A program made the translations under genes and the position numbers. A DNA stretch of 14,981 nucleotides. Source: SCUN01 sp964343975 (GTDB taxonomy: Bacteria; Acidobacteriota; Vicinamibacteria; Vicinamibacterales; SCN-69-37). Positions 6,600 through 14,421 of this stretch are shown here, one piece after another. The stretch is taken from NCBI GenBank assembly GCA_964343975.1, contig CAYFLU010000079.1, positions 1 to 14,981 of the forward strand. The letters are read 5' to 3'. Under the pieces are notes generated by a model. It ran no database searches. It was not told the DNA's origin and saw nothing but the letters and a program-made list of their open reading frames with translations. Within the stretch, counting starts at the first letter, position 1. Every line of letters starts with the position of its first letter.

Positions 6600-8024
6600 T
6601 TACTTCTTCTTCGGGCGGTAGACGTGCACGCTCTGGCCGAAGAACACTTCGGCCGCTTCCATCATCGTTTCCGACAGCGTCGGATGAGGATGAATACTCA
6701 TCTTCAGGTCGCTCGCGAGCGTCGCCATCTCCACCGCCACGACGCCTTCCGCGATCAGCTCACCGGCGCCGGATCCCACGATGCCGACGCCGAGAATGCG
6801 CTCGGTGGCCGGATCGATCACGAGCTTCGTCACGCCGTCCGGACGGTCGATCGCCACGGCGCGGCCGAGGGCCGCCCACGGGAACTTCGCCACTTCGACC
6901 TTGATGTTGCGCTTCTTGGCTTCCGTCTCCGTGAGGCCGCACCAGGCCACCTCGGGATCCGTGAAGACCACGGCCGGAATCGCCTGCGGTTCGAACACCA
7001 CATCGTGCCCGGCGATCGTCTCGACGGCCACGCGCGCTTCGGCCGACGCCTTGTGCGCGAGCATCGGCTCACCGACGACGTCGCCAATCGCGAAGATGTT
7101 CGGCTCGGCTGTGCGCAGCCGCTGATCGACTTCAATGAAGCCGCGCTCAGTGACCTTCACGCGCGTCTTGTCGAGGCCCGGCACCGCGCCGTTCGGCCGG
7201 CGGCCGATCGACACGAGCACCCGCTCGAACGTCTGCGCCTTCTCGTCGTCCTTGAGCGCCGCGCCTTCCATCGACACTTCGAGGCCGCCCTTCACTTCCT
7301 TGACGCCCGTCACCTTCGTGTCGGTGTAGATCTTGTGGAGGTGCGTCTCGAGCCGGCGATGCAGGAACGTGACGAGGTCGCGGTCCGCGCCCGGCAGCAA
7401 ACCCGGCGTCATCTCGACGACGGTGACCTTCGTGCCGAGGGCCGCGTACACCGAGCCGAGTTCGAGGCCGATGTAGCCGCCACCGACGACGAGCAGCGTC
7501 TTCGGGATGTCCTTGAGTTCGAGCGCGCCGGTCGAGTCCATCAGCCGGTCGCTCTTCACCGACCAGCCCGGAATGGTCGCCGGGCGCGAGCCCGTGGCGA
7601 TGATCGCGTGCTGGAACGTGAGCGTCTCTTTCCCGCCTGCCACCAGATCCACCGACAGCGTGCGGTTGTCGACGAACGTGGCCATGCCCTGGAGGTAGTT
7701 GATCTTGCGCGAGTTCCGCAACTGCCCCAGACCGCCCGTCATCTTGCCGACGACGTTGTCCTTGAACGTGCGGAGCGTGTCGAGGTCGATCGTGGGTTCG
7801 CTGAACGTGACGCCCCAGTGCGGCGCGTGCTTCGCTTCGGCAATGACCTTGGCGACGTGCAGCAGCGCCTTCGACGGGATGCAGCCGCGGTAGAGGCACA
7901 CGCCGCCGGGGTTGGCTTCCGGATCGACGAGCGTGACCTGCAGGCCGAGGTCGGCGGCCGCGAACGCGGCGGCATAGCCGCCGGGACCGGCGCCGATGAC
8001 AACGAGCTGAGTGGACTGTGCCAT
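6600..8024 (-). CDS. lpdA: Dihydrolipoyl dehydrogenase (E3 of pyruvate dehydrogenase)
   Basis: A 474-residue flavoprotein that reoxidises the dihydrolipoyl arm of E2 and passes electrons via FAD to NAD+. The FAD-binding GAGPGG motif is at 11-16. The redox disulfide lies in GGVCLYRGCIPSKALL, with C43 and C48 four residues apart as in all E3 enzymes. The NAD-binding GGGYIGLELG is at 181-190. The second FAD contact FAIGDV is at 311-316. The C-terminal HPHPTLSE gives the catalytic H447-E452 pair. Length and order are typical (E. coli Lpd has 474). Between the cysteines Leu-Tyr-Arg-Gly replaces the more usual Leu-Asn-Val-Gly. It is the last gene of the operon, 9 bp after aceF, with a GGGAG stretch very close to its ATG, and is followed by a strong terminator. 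Because its E3 type can also serve 2-oxoglutarate dehydrogenase or glycine cleavage, a shared role is possible. Confidence 0.97.
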   Translation of the reverse strand: MAQSTQLVVIGAGPGGYAAAFAAADLGLQVTLVDPEANPGGVCLYRGCIPSKALLHVAKVIAEAKHAPHWGVTFSEPTIDLDTLRTFKDNVVGKMTGGLGQLRNSRKINYLQGMATFVDNRTLSVDLVAGGKETLTFQHAIIATGSRPATIPGWSVKSDRLMDSTGALELKDIPKTLLVVGGGYIGLELGSVYAALGTKVTVVEMTPGLLPGADRDLVTFLHRRLETHLHKIYTDTKVTGVKEVKGGLEVSMEGAALKDDEKAQTFERVLVSIGRRPNGAVPGLDKTRVKVTERGFIEVDQRLRTAEPNIFAIGDVVGEPMLAHKASAEARVAVETIAGHDVVFEPQAIPAVVFTDPEVAWCGLTETEAKKRNIKVEVAKFPWAALGRAVAIDRPDGVTKLVIDPATERILGVGIVGSGAGELIAEGVVAVEMATLASDLKMSIHPHPTLSETMMEAAEVFFGQSVHVYRPKKK

Positions 8025-8033
8025 GACTCCCGC

Positions 8034-9374
8034 TTAGAGGTAGAGGCTGAGCGGCTGCTCGAGCGTGTCGCAGATGAACCGCAGGAACCGCGCCGCGTCG
8101 GCGCCATCGATCACGCGATGGTCGTACGACAGCGACAGCGGCAGGATCTCGCGCGGCACGAAGCCCGCGCCCTGCCACACCGGCTCGAGACCGCCGCGTG
8201 ACACGCCGAGGATCGCCACTTCCGGCGCATTCACGATCGGCGTGAACGACGTCCCGCCGATGCCGCCGAGGTTGCTGATGCTGAACACGCCGCCCGACAT
8301 GTCGTCGAGCGTGAGCTTCTTCTCGCGCGCCTTGGCCGAGATCTGGCCGAGTTCGACGGCGATGTCGGTGATCGTCTTCTTGTCGACGTCGCGCAACACG
8401 GGCACAAGCAGGCCGTTCGGCGTGTCGACCGCGATGCCGATGTGACGGTAGCCCTTGAAGATCAGCGACTCGTTCGCCATGTCGACCGACGAGGCGAACT
8501 GCGGATACTTGTCGATCGCCATCGCCACGATCTTGATGAGGATCGCCGTGACGGTGAGCTTGCCGCCGGCCGCTTCGACCTTCTTGCCGTACGACTTGCG
8601 GAACTGCTCCACTGTTGTGACGTCGGCCTTGTCGAACTGCGTGACGTGCGGGATGGTCGCCCACGCCGCACTCAGATGCTCCGCGGTCTTGCGGCGGATG
8701 TTCGACATCGGCTTGGTTTCGACCGCGCCCCACTTCGAGAAATCCGGCAGGGGCACGCTGCGCACCACCCCGGCGCCCCCCGCGCCCGGCAGTGCCACCG
8801 AGGCCGTCGAGCCGCCCAGCAGCGCGCCGCGCACATGACGCTTCACGTCTTCGTTGCCGATGCGGCCGCCCGGGCCCGTGCCATCGACCTTGGTGATGTC
8901 GACACCGAGCTCGCGCGCATACCGGCGCACCGACGGCGCCGCCGGCACGGGAATCGCGAGTTGCAGTTCGTTCGACGCAGCCGTCGTGACCGGCGCGGCC
9001 GGACGCGGCATCGACGCGATGTCGACCACCTTGCTCGGCGCGGGTGCCGGCTCGGCGGCCTTGGGCGCTGCCGCCTTCGGGGCCTCCGCCTTGGGAGCTT
9101 CGGTCTTCGGCGCCTCAGCCTTGGGGGCCGGCGCGGCCGCAGCGGCCGCCTCGACCACCAGCACGAGCTGGCCCGGCTTCACCTTCTCGCCCTGCTTCAC
9201 CTTCACCGCGGTGATCTTGCCGGCCACGGTCGACGGCACTTCCACCGTCGCCTTGTCGGTCTCGAGCTCGAGCACGGGCTGATCGATCGCGATCATCTCG
9301 CCCTCGTGCACCATCACACGTGCGACGTCCGCCTTGTCGACGCCGTCGCCCAGATTCGGAATGACGAATTCCAT
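8034..9374 (-). CDS. aceF: Dihydrolipoamide acetyltransferase (E2 of pyruvate dehydrogenase), single lipoyl domain
   Basis: A 446-residue E2 core subunit that takes the acetyl group from E1 on a lipoyl-lysine and passes it to CoA. Domains in order: one lipoyl domain (about 1-76) with the lipoylation site in ELETDKATVEVPS, K41; an Ala/Pro/Lys/Glu linker (about 77-118) built of near-repeats of EAPKA; a peripheral-subunit-binding domain (about 146-182, VRRYARELGVDITKVDGTG); a second Gly/Ala linker (185-205); and the catalytic domain (about 215-446) ending with YDHRVIDGA, giving catalytic H419 and D423. E. coli AceF has three lipoyl domains; one is common elsewhere. It lies 15 bp after aceE and 9 bp before lpdA. 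An AGAGG precedes the ATG by 11 bases, a long spacing. 2-oxoglutarate E2 (SucB) is excluded mainly by the aceE neighbour. Confidence 0.95.
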   Translation of the reverse strand: MEFVIPNLGDGVDKADVARVMVHEGEMIAIDQPVLELETDKATVEVPSTVAGKITAVKVKQGEKVKPGQLVLVVEAAAAAAPAPKAEAPKTEAPKAEAPKAAAPKAAEPAPAPSKVVDIASMPRPAAPVTTAASNELQLAIPVPAAPSVRRYARELGVDITKVDGTGPGGRIGNEDVKRHVRGALLGGSTASVALPGAGGAGVVRSVPLPDFSKWGAVETKPMSNIRRKTAEHLSAAWATIPHVTQFDKADVTTVEQFRKSYGKKVEAAGGKLTVTAILIKIVAMAIDKYPQFASSVDMANESLIFKGYRHIGIAVDTPNGLLVPVLRDVDKKTITDIAVELGQISAKAREKKLTLDDMSGGVFSISNLGGIGGTSFTPIVNAPEVAILGVSRGGLEPVWQGAGFVPREILPLSLSYDHRVIDGADAARFLRFICDTLEQPLSLYL

Positions 9375-9389
9375 CGAGATCTCTGCCTC

Positions 9390-12083
9390 TTACGAAATGG
9401 CCGGGTTCGGCTTGTCCGGGTTGATGCCGAGGTCCGCGATCGCCTGCTTGACGACCTTCGGTTCGATCTGGCCCTCGCGCACGAGCGACGACAGCGTGGC
9501 CACGGTGATGTAGCGCGCGTCCACTTCGAAGAAGTTGCGCAGCGCGCCGCGATCCTCACTGCGGCCGAAGCCGTCGGTGCCGAGCGTCGTGATCGGCTTG
9601 CCGATGAACTGCGCGAGCATCCCCGGCTGGCTCTTCAGGTAGTCGGACGCCGCGATGACCGGGCCCGCCGTCTTGGCCAGGCACGACGTCACATACGGCA
9701 CCTTCGCCTTCTCACCCGGGTGCAGCATGTTCCAGCGCGTGGCGTCGTTGGCGTCGCGGTAGAGCTCGTTGTAGCTCGTCGCGCTCCACACATCGGCGGC
9801 CACGCCGTAACCGGCGAGCATCTCCTGCGCCTTCACGACTTCGTTGAGAATCGTGCCGCTGCCGAGCAACTGCGCGCGCACCTTAGCCTTCTTGTCCGCC
9901 GACGCCTTGAACAGATAGAGGCCCTTCAGAATGCCGGCCTCCACGTCCGCGCCCTTCGGCATCGCCGGCTGCGCGTACTGCTCGTTCATCACAGTGATGT
10001 AGTAGAAGATCGACTCGCCGTCGACGTACATCCGCTTGATGCCGTCCTTGATGATCGTCGCCAGCTCGTACGCATACGCCGGGTCGTATGACAGACAGTT
10101 CGGCACCGGCAACGACAGCACGTGGCTGTGGCCGTCCTGGTGCTGCAGGCCTTCGCCCGCGAGCGTCGTCCGGCCCGCCGTGCCGCCGAGCAGGAACCCG
10201 CGGCACCGCGCGTCCGCGGCGGCCCAGATGAAGTCGCCGATGCGCTGGAACCCGAACATCGAGTAGTAGATGAAGAACGGGATCGTGTTCACCTGCTGGT
10301 TGGCGTACGCGCCACCCGCGGCGATCCACGACGCGATCGATCCGGCTTCCGTGATGCCTTCTTCGAGGATCTGACCGTCCTTCGCTTCCTTGTAGTAGAG
10401 CAACGACGCGCGATCGACCGGCTCGTACACCTGACCGATGCTCGAGTAGATGCCCACTTCACGGAAGAGCCCTTCCATGCCGAAGGTGCGCGCTTCGTCC
10501 GGCACGATCGGCACCACGAGCTTGCCGATTTCCGGATTGCGCAGGAGCTTGCCGAGCATCTTCACGAAGACCATCGTCGTCGAGGCCTTCTTGTCGCCCG
10601 TGCCTTCCTTGAACTCCTCGAAGGCCTCGCCCACCGACGTGTTGACGGTGGCCGGCACCGCCGGCACCTGCACCACGCGCCGCGGCACCCATCCGCCGAG
10701 CGCCTGACGGCGCGACTTCATGTACTGGATCTCCGGGCTGTCGTCCGACGGCCGGTACACCGGCGCCGACTCGACCGTCTCGTCCGGCACGGGCACGCCG
10801 AAGCGGTCGCGGAACTCCTTCAGTTCCTCGCCCTTCAGCTTCTTCGTCTGATGCGTGACGTTCTTGCCTTCGGCCGACTCGCCGAGGCCGTAGCCCTTGA
10901 TCGTGCGCGCAAGGATGACCGTCGGCGCGCCCTTGTGCTGCGAGGCCGCGCGGAACGCGTTGTAGACCTTGACCGGATCGTGGCCGCCGACGCGCAGCTT
11001 CTTGAGGTCCTCGTCGGACAGATGCCGCACCATGTCGAGCAACCGCGGATCGGCGCCCCAGAAGTGCTTGCGCAGAAACGCGCCGTCTTCGACGACGTAC
11101 CGCTGGTATTCGCCGTCGACGATCTCGCCCATGCGCTTCGCGAGGATGCCGTCGCTGTCCTTCGCAAGGAGCGGATCCCAATCCGAGCCCCACAGGACCT
11201 TGATCACGTTCCAGCCCGCGCCGCGGAAGTTCGCTTCGAGCTCCTGCACGATCTGCTGGTTGCCGCGCACCGGACCGTCGAGGCGCTGCAGGTTGCAGTT
11301 GATGACGAAGATCAGGTTGTCGAGCTTCTCGCGCACCGCGAGCGAGATCGCGCCGAGCGCTTCCGGCTCGTCGGTTTCACCGTCGCCGAGGAACGCCCAG
11401 ATCTTCTGATCCGACGCCGGCTTGAGGCCGCGGTTCTCGAGATACTTCGCGAAGCGCGCCTGATAGATGGCGCACAGCGGGCCGAGGCCCATCGACACCG
11501 TCGGGAATTCCCAGTAATCCGGCATCAGCCACGGATGCGGATACGACGAAAGCCCGCCGCCCGGCGCCGTCTCGTGCCGGAAGTTGTGCATCTGCTGTTC
11601 GCTGAACCGGCCTTCGAGGAAGCCGCGCGCGTAGATGCCCGGCGACGCATGCCCCTGGAAGTAGATGAGGTCGGCGTCGTGGCCCGCGTCCTTGCCGCGG
11701 AAGAAGTGGTTGAAGCCCACCTCGTACAACGTGGCCGCCGACGCGTAGGTCGACATGTGGCCGCCGATGCCGTCCGACTCGCGGTTGGCGCGCACGACCA
11801 TGGCCGCGGCGTTCCAGCGAATCAAGCTCTTGATCCGGCGTTCGATGTCGCGGTTGCCGGGATACGGCACCTCGGCATGCGCCGGAATGGTGTTCAGGTA
11901 GGGGGTATTCGACGTGAAGGGCTCTTTGACCCCGGCCTGGCGCGCCCGCAACCGCAGCGCGTCGAGCAACCTGACCGTGCGGGCGTTGTCGCCCCCACGC
12001 AGCACGTAATCGAAAGAATCAATCCACTCGCGGGTCTCGATCTGCTCGAGAGCCGCCGCCTCGTCCGGCGCTACATTCTTCAT
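9390..12083 (-). CDS. aceE: Pyruvate dehydrogenase E1 component, homodimeric type
   Basis: An 897-residue thiamine-diphosphate enzyme (E. coli AceE has 887) that decarboxylates pyruvate and acetylates the lipoyl group of E2. Family landmarks are IETREWIDSFDYVL near the N-terminus, SDGIGGHMSTYASAATLYEVGFNHFF with active-site histidines, YFQGHASPGIYARGFLEGR, and the diphosphate/Mg site GDGETDEPEA (GDG at 233-235) to NCN (262-264). Later landmarks are TIKGYGLGESAEGKN..HQ, the GITEAGSIASWIAAGGAYA and PFFIYYSMFGFQRIGDF core, and LGTDGFGRSEDRGALRNFFEVD near the end. The ATG at 12083 (MKNVAPDEAAALEQ) best fits the family; extending to a TTG at 12128 would read through the likely promoter. It is the first gene of a compact E1-E2-E3 operon. 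A three-codon reading frame (Met-Asp-Leu-stop) overlaps its start. No recognisable PdhR-type operator was seen. Confidence 0.96.
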   Translation of the reverse strand: MKNVAPDEAAALEQIETREWIDSFDYVLRGGDNARTVRLLDALRLRARQAGVKEPFTSNTPYLNTIPAHAEVPYPGNRDIERRIKSLIRWNAAAMVVRANRESDGIGGHMSTYASAATLYEVGFNHFFRGKDAGHDADLIYFQGHASPGIYARGFLEGRFSEQQMHNFRHETAPGGGLSSYPHPWLMPDYWEFPTVSMGLGPLCAIYQARFAKYLENRGLKPASDQKIWAFLGDGETDEPEALGAISLAVREKLDNLIFVINCNLQRLDGPVRGNQQIVQELEANFRGAGWNVIKVLWGSDWDPLLAKDSDGILAKRMGEIVDGEYQRYVVEDGAFLRKHFWGADPRLLDMVRHLSDEDLKKLRVGGHDPVKVYNAFRAASQHKGAPTVILARTIKGYGLGESAEGKNVTHQTKKLKGEELKEFRDRFGVPVPDETVESAPVYRPSDDSPEIQYMKSRRQALGGWVPRRVVQVPAVPATVNTSVGEAFEEFKEGTGDKKASTTMVFVKMLGKLLRNPEIGKLVVPIVPDEARTFGMEGLFREVGIYSSIGQVYEPVDRASLLYYKEAKDGQILEEGITEAGSIASWIAAGGAYANQQVNTIPFFIYYSMFGFQRIGDFIWAAADARCRGFLLGGTAGRTTLAGEGLQHQDGHSHVLSLPVPNCLSYDPAYAYELATIIKDGIKRMYVDGESIFYYITVMNEQYAQPAMPKGADVEAGILKGLYLFKASADKKAKVRAQLLGSGTILNEVVKAQEMLAGYGVAADVWSATSYNELYRDANDATRWNMLHPGEKAKVPYVTSCLAKTAGPVIAASDYLKSQPGMLAQFIGKPITTLGTDGFGRSEDRGALRNFFEVDARYITVATLSSLVREGQIEPKVVKQAIADLGINPDKPNPAIS

Positions 12084-12116
12084 AAATCCATGATCCTCTA
12101 AGAGATTCAACAGTCG

Positions 12117-12122
12117 ATTGTA
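12117..12122 (-). promoter_or_regulatory. Candidate -10 box (TACAAT) of the pdh operon
   Basis: On the minus strand TACAAT lies 33 bases upstream of the aceE ATG, so transcription would begin near 12110 with a leader of about 27 bases. The preceding gene's terminator T-tract ends 4 bases upstream of the hexamer, and the expected -35 position falls inside its hairpin, where no TTGACA-like sequence is visible. Support is one near-consensus hexamer in a sensible place. Confidence 0.45.
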
Positions 12123-12126
12123 CGGC

Positions 12127-12152
12127 AAAAGGGCGGGCCTGGTGGCCCGCCC
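12127..12152 (-). terminator. Rho-independent terminator of the M28 peptidase gene
   Basis: GGGCGGGCC and GGCCCGCCC (12131-12139 and 12144-12152) form a perfect 9-bp GC stem with a 4-base loop. Read on the minus strand it is followed by TTTTG (T-run at 12127-12130). It begins about 40 bases after the peptidase stop codon and immediately precedes the pdh promoter region. Confidence 0.85.
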
Positions 12153-12192
12153 GTGAGTGGTATTCGCCGGACTTTCGTGTGCCCCGGCTTGG

Positions 12193-13584
12193 CTACTTCT
12201 TGATCGTTGCGCCCGACAACTGCGCCACCGCGCTCAACGTCGTCTGCGCCGCGTTCAACCCCAGCCGGAAATCCTTGTCCGTGAACGTCGTCCAGACGTC
12301 GAGTGGCGTGTGCCAGGTCGGGTTCCACCCGGCTCCGGTCTGCGCGCCACGCTCGTTCTCGCGCAAGCTGAGCGAGGGCACGATGTCCTGAAACGCCCCG
12401 GAATCGGTGTTGGTCATGTGCGGCCCGACGTTCACCGGATAATCCGTCGCGTACTTCTCGCCGGCGAGCTTGAACTGGAACGCCAGCTTCATCGCGTCAT
12501 CCGCAAACTTCGACGTGATCGCGAACTCGACGTTGACGTCCGCCTCGGGGCGCTGGTCCTTCGGGGCCACGAACTGCGGACGACCGTTCGCATCGAGCAC
12601 CGGCTTGCCATCCGGCCCCACCTGCGGAATCGGCATGCCGTGATCCCACATCATCATGTCGTGCTGGATCATCGCGACCCACTTCGGCTCCGGGTACTTG
12701 CCGCTGCCCTTGGGATTCTCGATGCCCTGCAGCGCCTGACGCTGCGCCACGTAGGCGCGTGCGCCGTTGAGGCCGCCTTCCTCGCCATTCCAGAGCGCAA
12801 ACCGGATGGAGCGCTCCGTCTGCACCTTCGGATCCGCGAAGATGCGCGCCAGTTCCATCACGAGTGCCGTCCCCGACCCGTCGTCGTTCACCGCTTCGTT
12901 GTAGCCGTGCCCGTCCATGTGGGCGGCGACGATGTACATCTCATTGGGATACTTCGTGCCGACTTTGGTCACGTAGACCTCGTCGACCGGGCCCGGAATG
13001 ATCGGCCCGGAATCGAGCGCGCGGATCCGTTCGTCGGGCTGCGCCATCGGATCGCAATTCACGCCCGTGCGCGCGCGATTGCCGACGATACGGCCGCCGC
13101 CCTGCGCGACGTTGCTCTGCTGCCCGCCGCGACCGCCGGCGGCGCCTGCTGCACCCTGTCGTCCCGCCGCGGCTCCGGCCGCGCCCTGCCCTGCGCCCGC
13201 CGCACGTCCTGCCGCCGCGTCACCACCACCGGCCGCACCGCCACGGCCCGCCGGGCGCTGCACCACCGATTCGGGGACACTCGGCCCACACGGCGAGGTC
13301 GGCACGGGCGGATCGTATTTGATGCGCTCCGCGTTCGTGTAGCCGTAGCTCTCGAGCTGCTTCTGAATCCAGTTGACGGCATCGCGGTTGCGCTGCGTGC
13401 CCTGGCGGCGATCGCCAAACTGCGTCAGGCCCTTCAGCGTGGCCTTGTACTGCTCGAGGCTCAGCTGATTCACCATCGTCTGAATCGGATCATCGGCCGG
13501 GGCCTGCTGTGCACCGCCCTGCGCCCACACCGTGACCGCCGAGGCCGTCAGAAGGCCCACCACCGCGAACTGCTTCACGCGCAT
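12193..13584 (-). CDS. Secreted M28-family zinc metallopeptidase (aminopeptidase-like) with Gly/Ala-rich insert
   Basis: A 463-residue exported protein; residues 1-21 (MRVKQFAVVGLLTASAVTVWA) form a signal peptide ending at WAQ. The M28 two-zinc site is complete: H222 in AAHMDGHG, D234 in NDDGSGT, catalytic E268 and ligand E269 in WNGEEGG, D309 in IQHDMMMWD, and H425 in NPTWHTPLDV. Members cleave N-terminal residues or short peptides, so a role in extracytoplasmic peptide breakdown is likely; specificity cannot be read from sequence. Residues about 111-165 are a low-complexity Gly/Ala/Arg/Gln insert between the N-terminal helices and the catalytic core. The ATG at 13584 is preceded by GGAGG at 6-base spacing and a TATACT box, and gives a proper signal peptide. 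A longer frame to 13761 lacks one. It has its own terminator and is therefore separate from the pdh operon. Confidence 0.93.
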   Translation of the reverse strand: MRVKQFAVVGLLTASAVTVWAQGGAQQAPADDPIQTMVNQLSLEQYKATLKGLTQFGDRRQGTQRNRDAVNWIQKQLESYGYTNAERIKYDPPVPTSPCGPSVPESVVQRPAGRGGAAGGGDAAAGRAAGAGQGAAGAAAGRQGAAGAAGGRGGQQSNVAQGGGRIVGNRARTGVNCDPMAQPDERIRALDSGPIIPGPVDEVYVTKVGTKYPNEMYIVAAHMDGHGYNEAVNDDGSGTALVMELARIFADPKVQTERSIRFALWNGEEGGLNGARAYVAQRQALQGIENPKGSGKYPEPKWVAMIQHDMMMWDHGMPIPQVGPDGKPVLDANGRPQFVAPKDQRPEADVNVEFAITSKFADDAMKLAFQFKLAGEKYATDYPVNVGPHMTNTDSGAFQDIVPSLSLRENERGAQTGAGWNPTWHTPLDVWTTFTDKDFRLGLNAAQTTLSAVAQLSGATIKK

Positions 13585-13590
13585 CACCAA

Positions 13591-13608
13591 CCTCCGGCGC
13601 GCAGTATA
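13591..13608 (-). promoter_or_regulatory. -10 box TATACT and Shine-Dalgarno GGAGG of the M28 peptidase gene
   Basis: On the minus strand TATACT (13603-13608) differs from consensus at one base. Transcription would start near 13596, close to the GGAGG at about 13591-13595, which has a 6-base gap to the ATG at 13584. The box starts 8 bases beyond the stop of the upstream phosphodiesterase gene. The ribosome site settles the start codon. If the predicted start is right, the leader is very short, so the true start site may be a few bases upstream. Confidence 0.5.
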
Positions 13609-13615
13609 CCGCCCG

Positions 13616-14398
13616 TCAGGCGCGGACGACGCGCACGGCGATGTCGGGGCGATCGCTAATGAGTCCAGTGACACCCCAGCCGAGCAAGCGCCGCATATCG
13701 GCCTCGTCGTCGACGACCCACACCTGCACGGGCACCCCGGCCCGCCGGGCTGCGCCGACAAATCGCGGCGTGATCACGCGCCAACCCCGGCGCCACTCCG
13801 GAAGTTGGAAGAGCTGATACGGCACGCGGCCCAGTCCGAGCCCCAGCGCTGATCGCAGCACGGCGCGCAGGGCTTCCGGCGTCGCGGCACTCGTGGCCAC
13901 GGGGACTCCGCTGGCGCGAATCACGTCCAACAACTCATGGCGGAACGAGCCGAATGTCACGCGCTCCACCGCGTCGGCCGCACGCACCACCGCCAGCGCG
14001 CGTTCCGCCAGCGCGCGCACGGGCGCTTTCAGCTCCACGATGAACGGCATCGACGGATAGCGTCGCAGCACGGTGTCGAGCGTGGCGATGCCGATGCCCT
14101 GGCCGCGGAACGGAAAGCCACTGAGGTCGCGATACTGCGCCCCCGCATCCACGCGCGCCAACGCATCGGCGGTGTAGGCGGCCACGAGGCCGCTCGCATC
14201 GGTGGTGCGATCGAGCGTGGCGTCGTGAATCACGACCACCTGTCCATCGGACGACAGGTGCACGTCGAGCTCGATCGCGTCCACGCCGAGCGACACGGCG
14301 TGATCGAATGCGGCCAGCGTGTTCTCCGGGCGGAGACGCGAGCCGCCGCGATGCGCAATCGCCACGCGTCGCTCGAGATTCAGCAAATCTTCAGCCAC
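13616..14398 (-). CDS. Glycerophosphodiester phosphodiesterase (GDPD family)
   Basis: About 260 residues; hydrolyses glycerophosphodiesters (deacylated phospholipid headgroups) to glycerol-3-phosphate and an alcohol. The family signature is complete, numbering from the GTG at 14398: H16-R17 in IAHRGGS, E25-N26 in RPENTLAAF, E43 and D45 in IELDVHLSSDGQVVVIHD, H58, and E122-K124 in IVELKAP. The C-terminus has VQVWVVDDEADMRRLLGWGVTGLISDRPD, the usual last strands of the TIM barrel. There is no signal peptide or membrane segment, so it is probably cytoplasmic. The start is uncertain: a GTG at 14428 in the same frame would add 10 residues but overlap the start of the divergent ATPase gene, and neither GTG has a clear Shine-Dalgarno. 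It lies 31 bp upstream of the M28 peptidase gene on the same strand. Which headgroup it cleaves is not readable from sequence. Confidence 0.92.
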   Translation of the reverse strand: MAEDLLNLERRVAIAHRGGSRLRPENTLAAFDHAVSLGVDAIELDVHLSSDGQVVVIHDATLDRTTDASGLVAAYTADALARVDAGAQYRDLSGFPFRGQGIGIATLDTVLRRYPSMPFIVELKAPVRALAERALAVVRAADAVERVTFGSFRHELLDVIRASGVPVATSAATPEALRAVLRSALGLGLGRVPYQLFQLPEWRRGWRVITPRFVGAARRAGVPVQVWVVDDEADMRRLLGWGVTGLISDRPDIAVRVVRA

Positions 14399-14409
14399 AC
14401 AAACTGGAC

Positions 14410-14415
14410 TACCAT
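14410..14415 (+). promoter_or_regulatory. Candidate leaderless-type -10 motif (TACCAT) for the ChlI-like ATPase gene
   Basis: TACCAT fits the TANNNT pattern and ends 6 bases before the ATG at 14422, the geometry of a promoter whose transcript starts at the initiation codon. The bases between (TTCTCCC) contain no ribosome-binding site. The motif is short and loose, so this is only suggestive. Confidence 0.25.
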
Positions 14416-14421
14416 TCTCCC

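Noticed and set aside
9054..9125. Short tandem repeat in aceF as a possible repeat element
   Set aside because: The near-repeats encode the flexible Ala/Pro linker of E2, which is normal for the family.
10122..12101. 659-codon plus-strand open frame opposite aceE, and similar long frames opposite lpdA (6624-8201), aceF (8442-10091) and the M28 peptidase (12157-13659)
   Set aside because: All are antisense to well-conserved enzymes, with Arg/His/Val/Leu-biased composition and no motifs.
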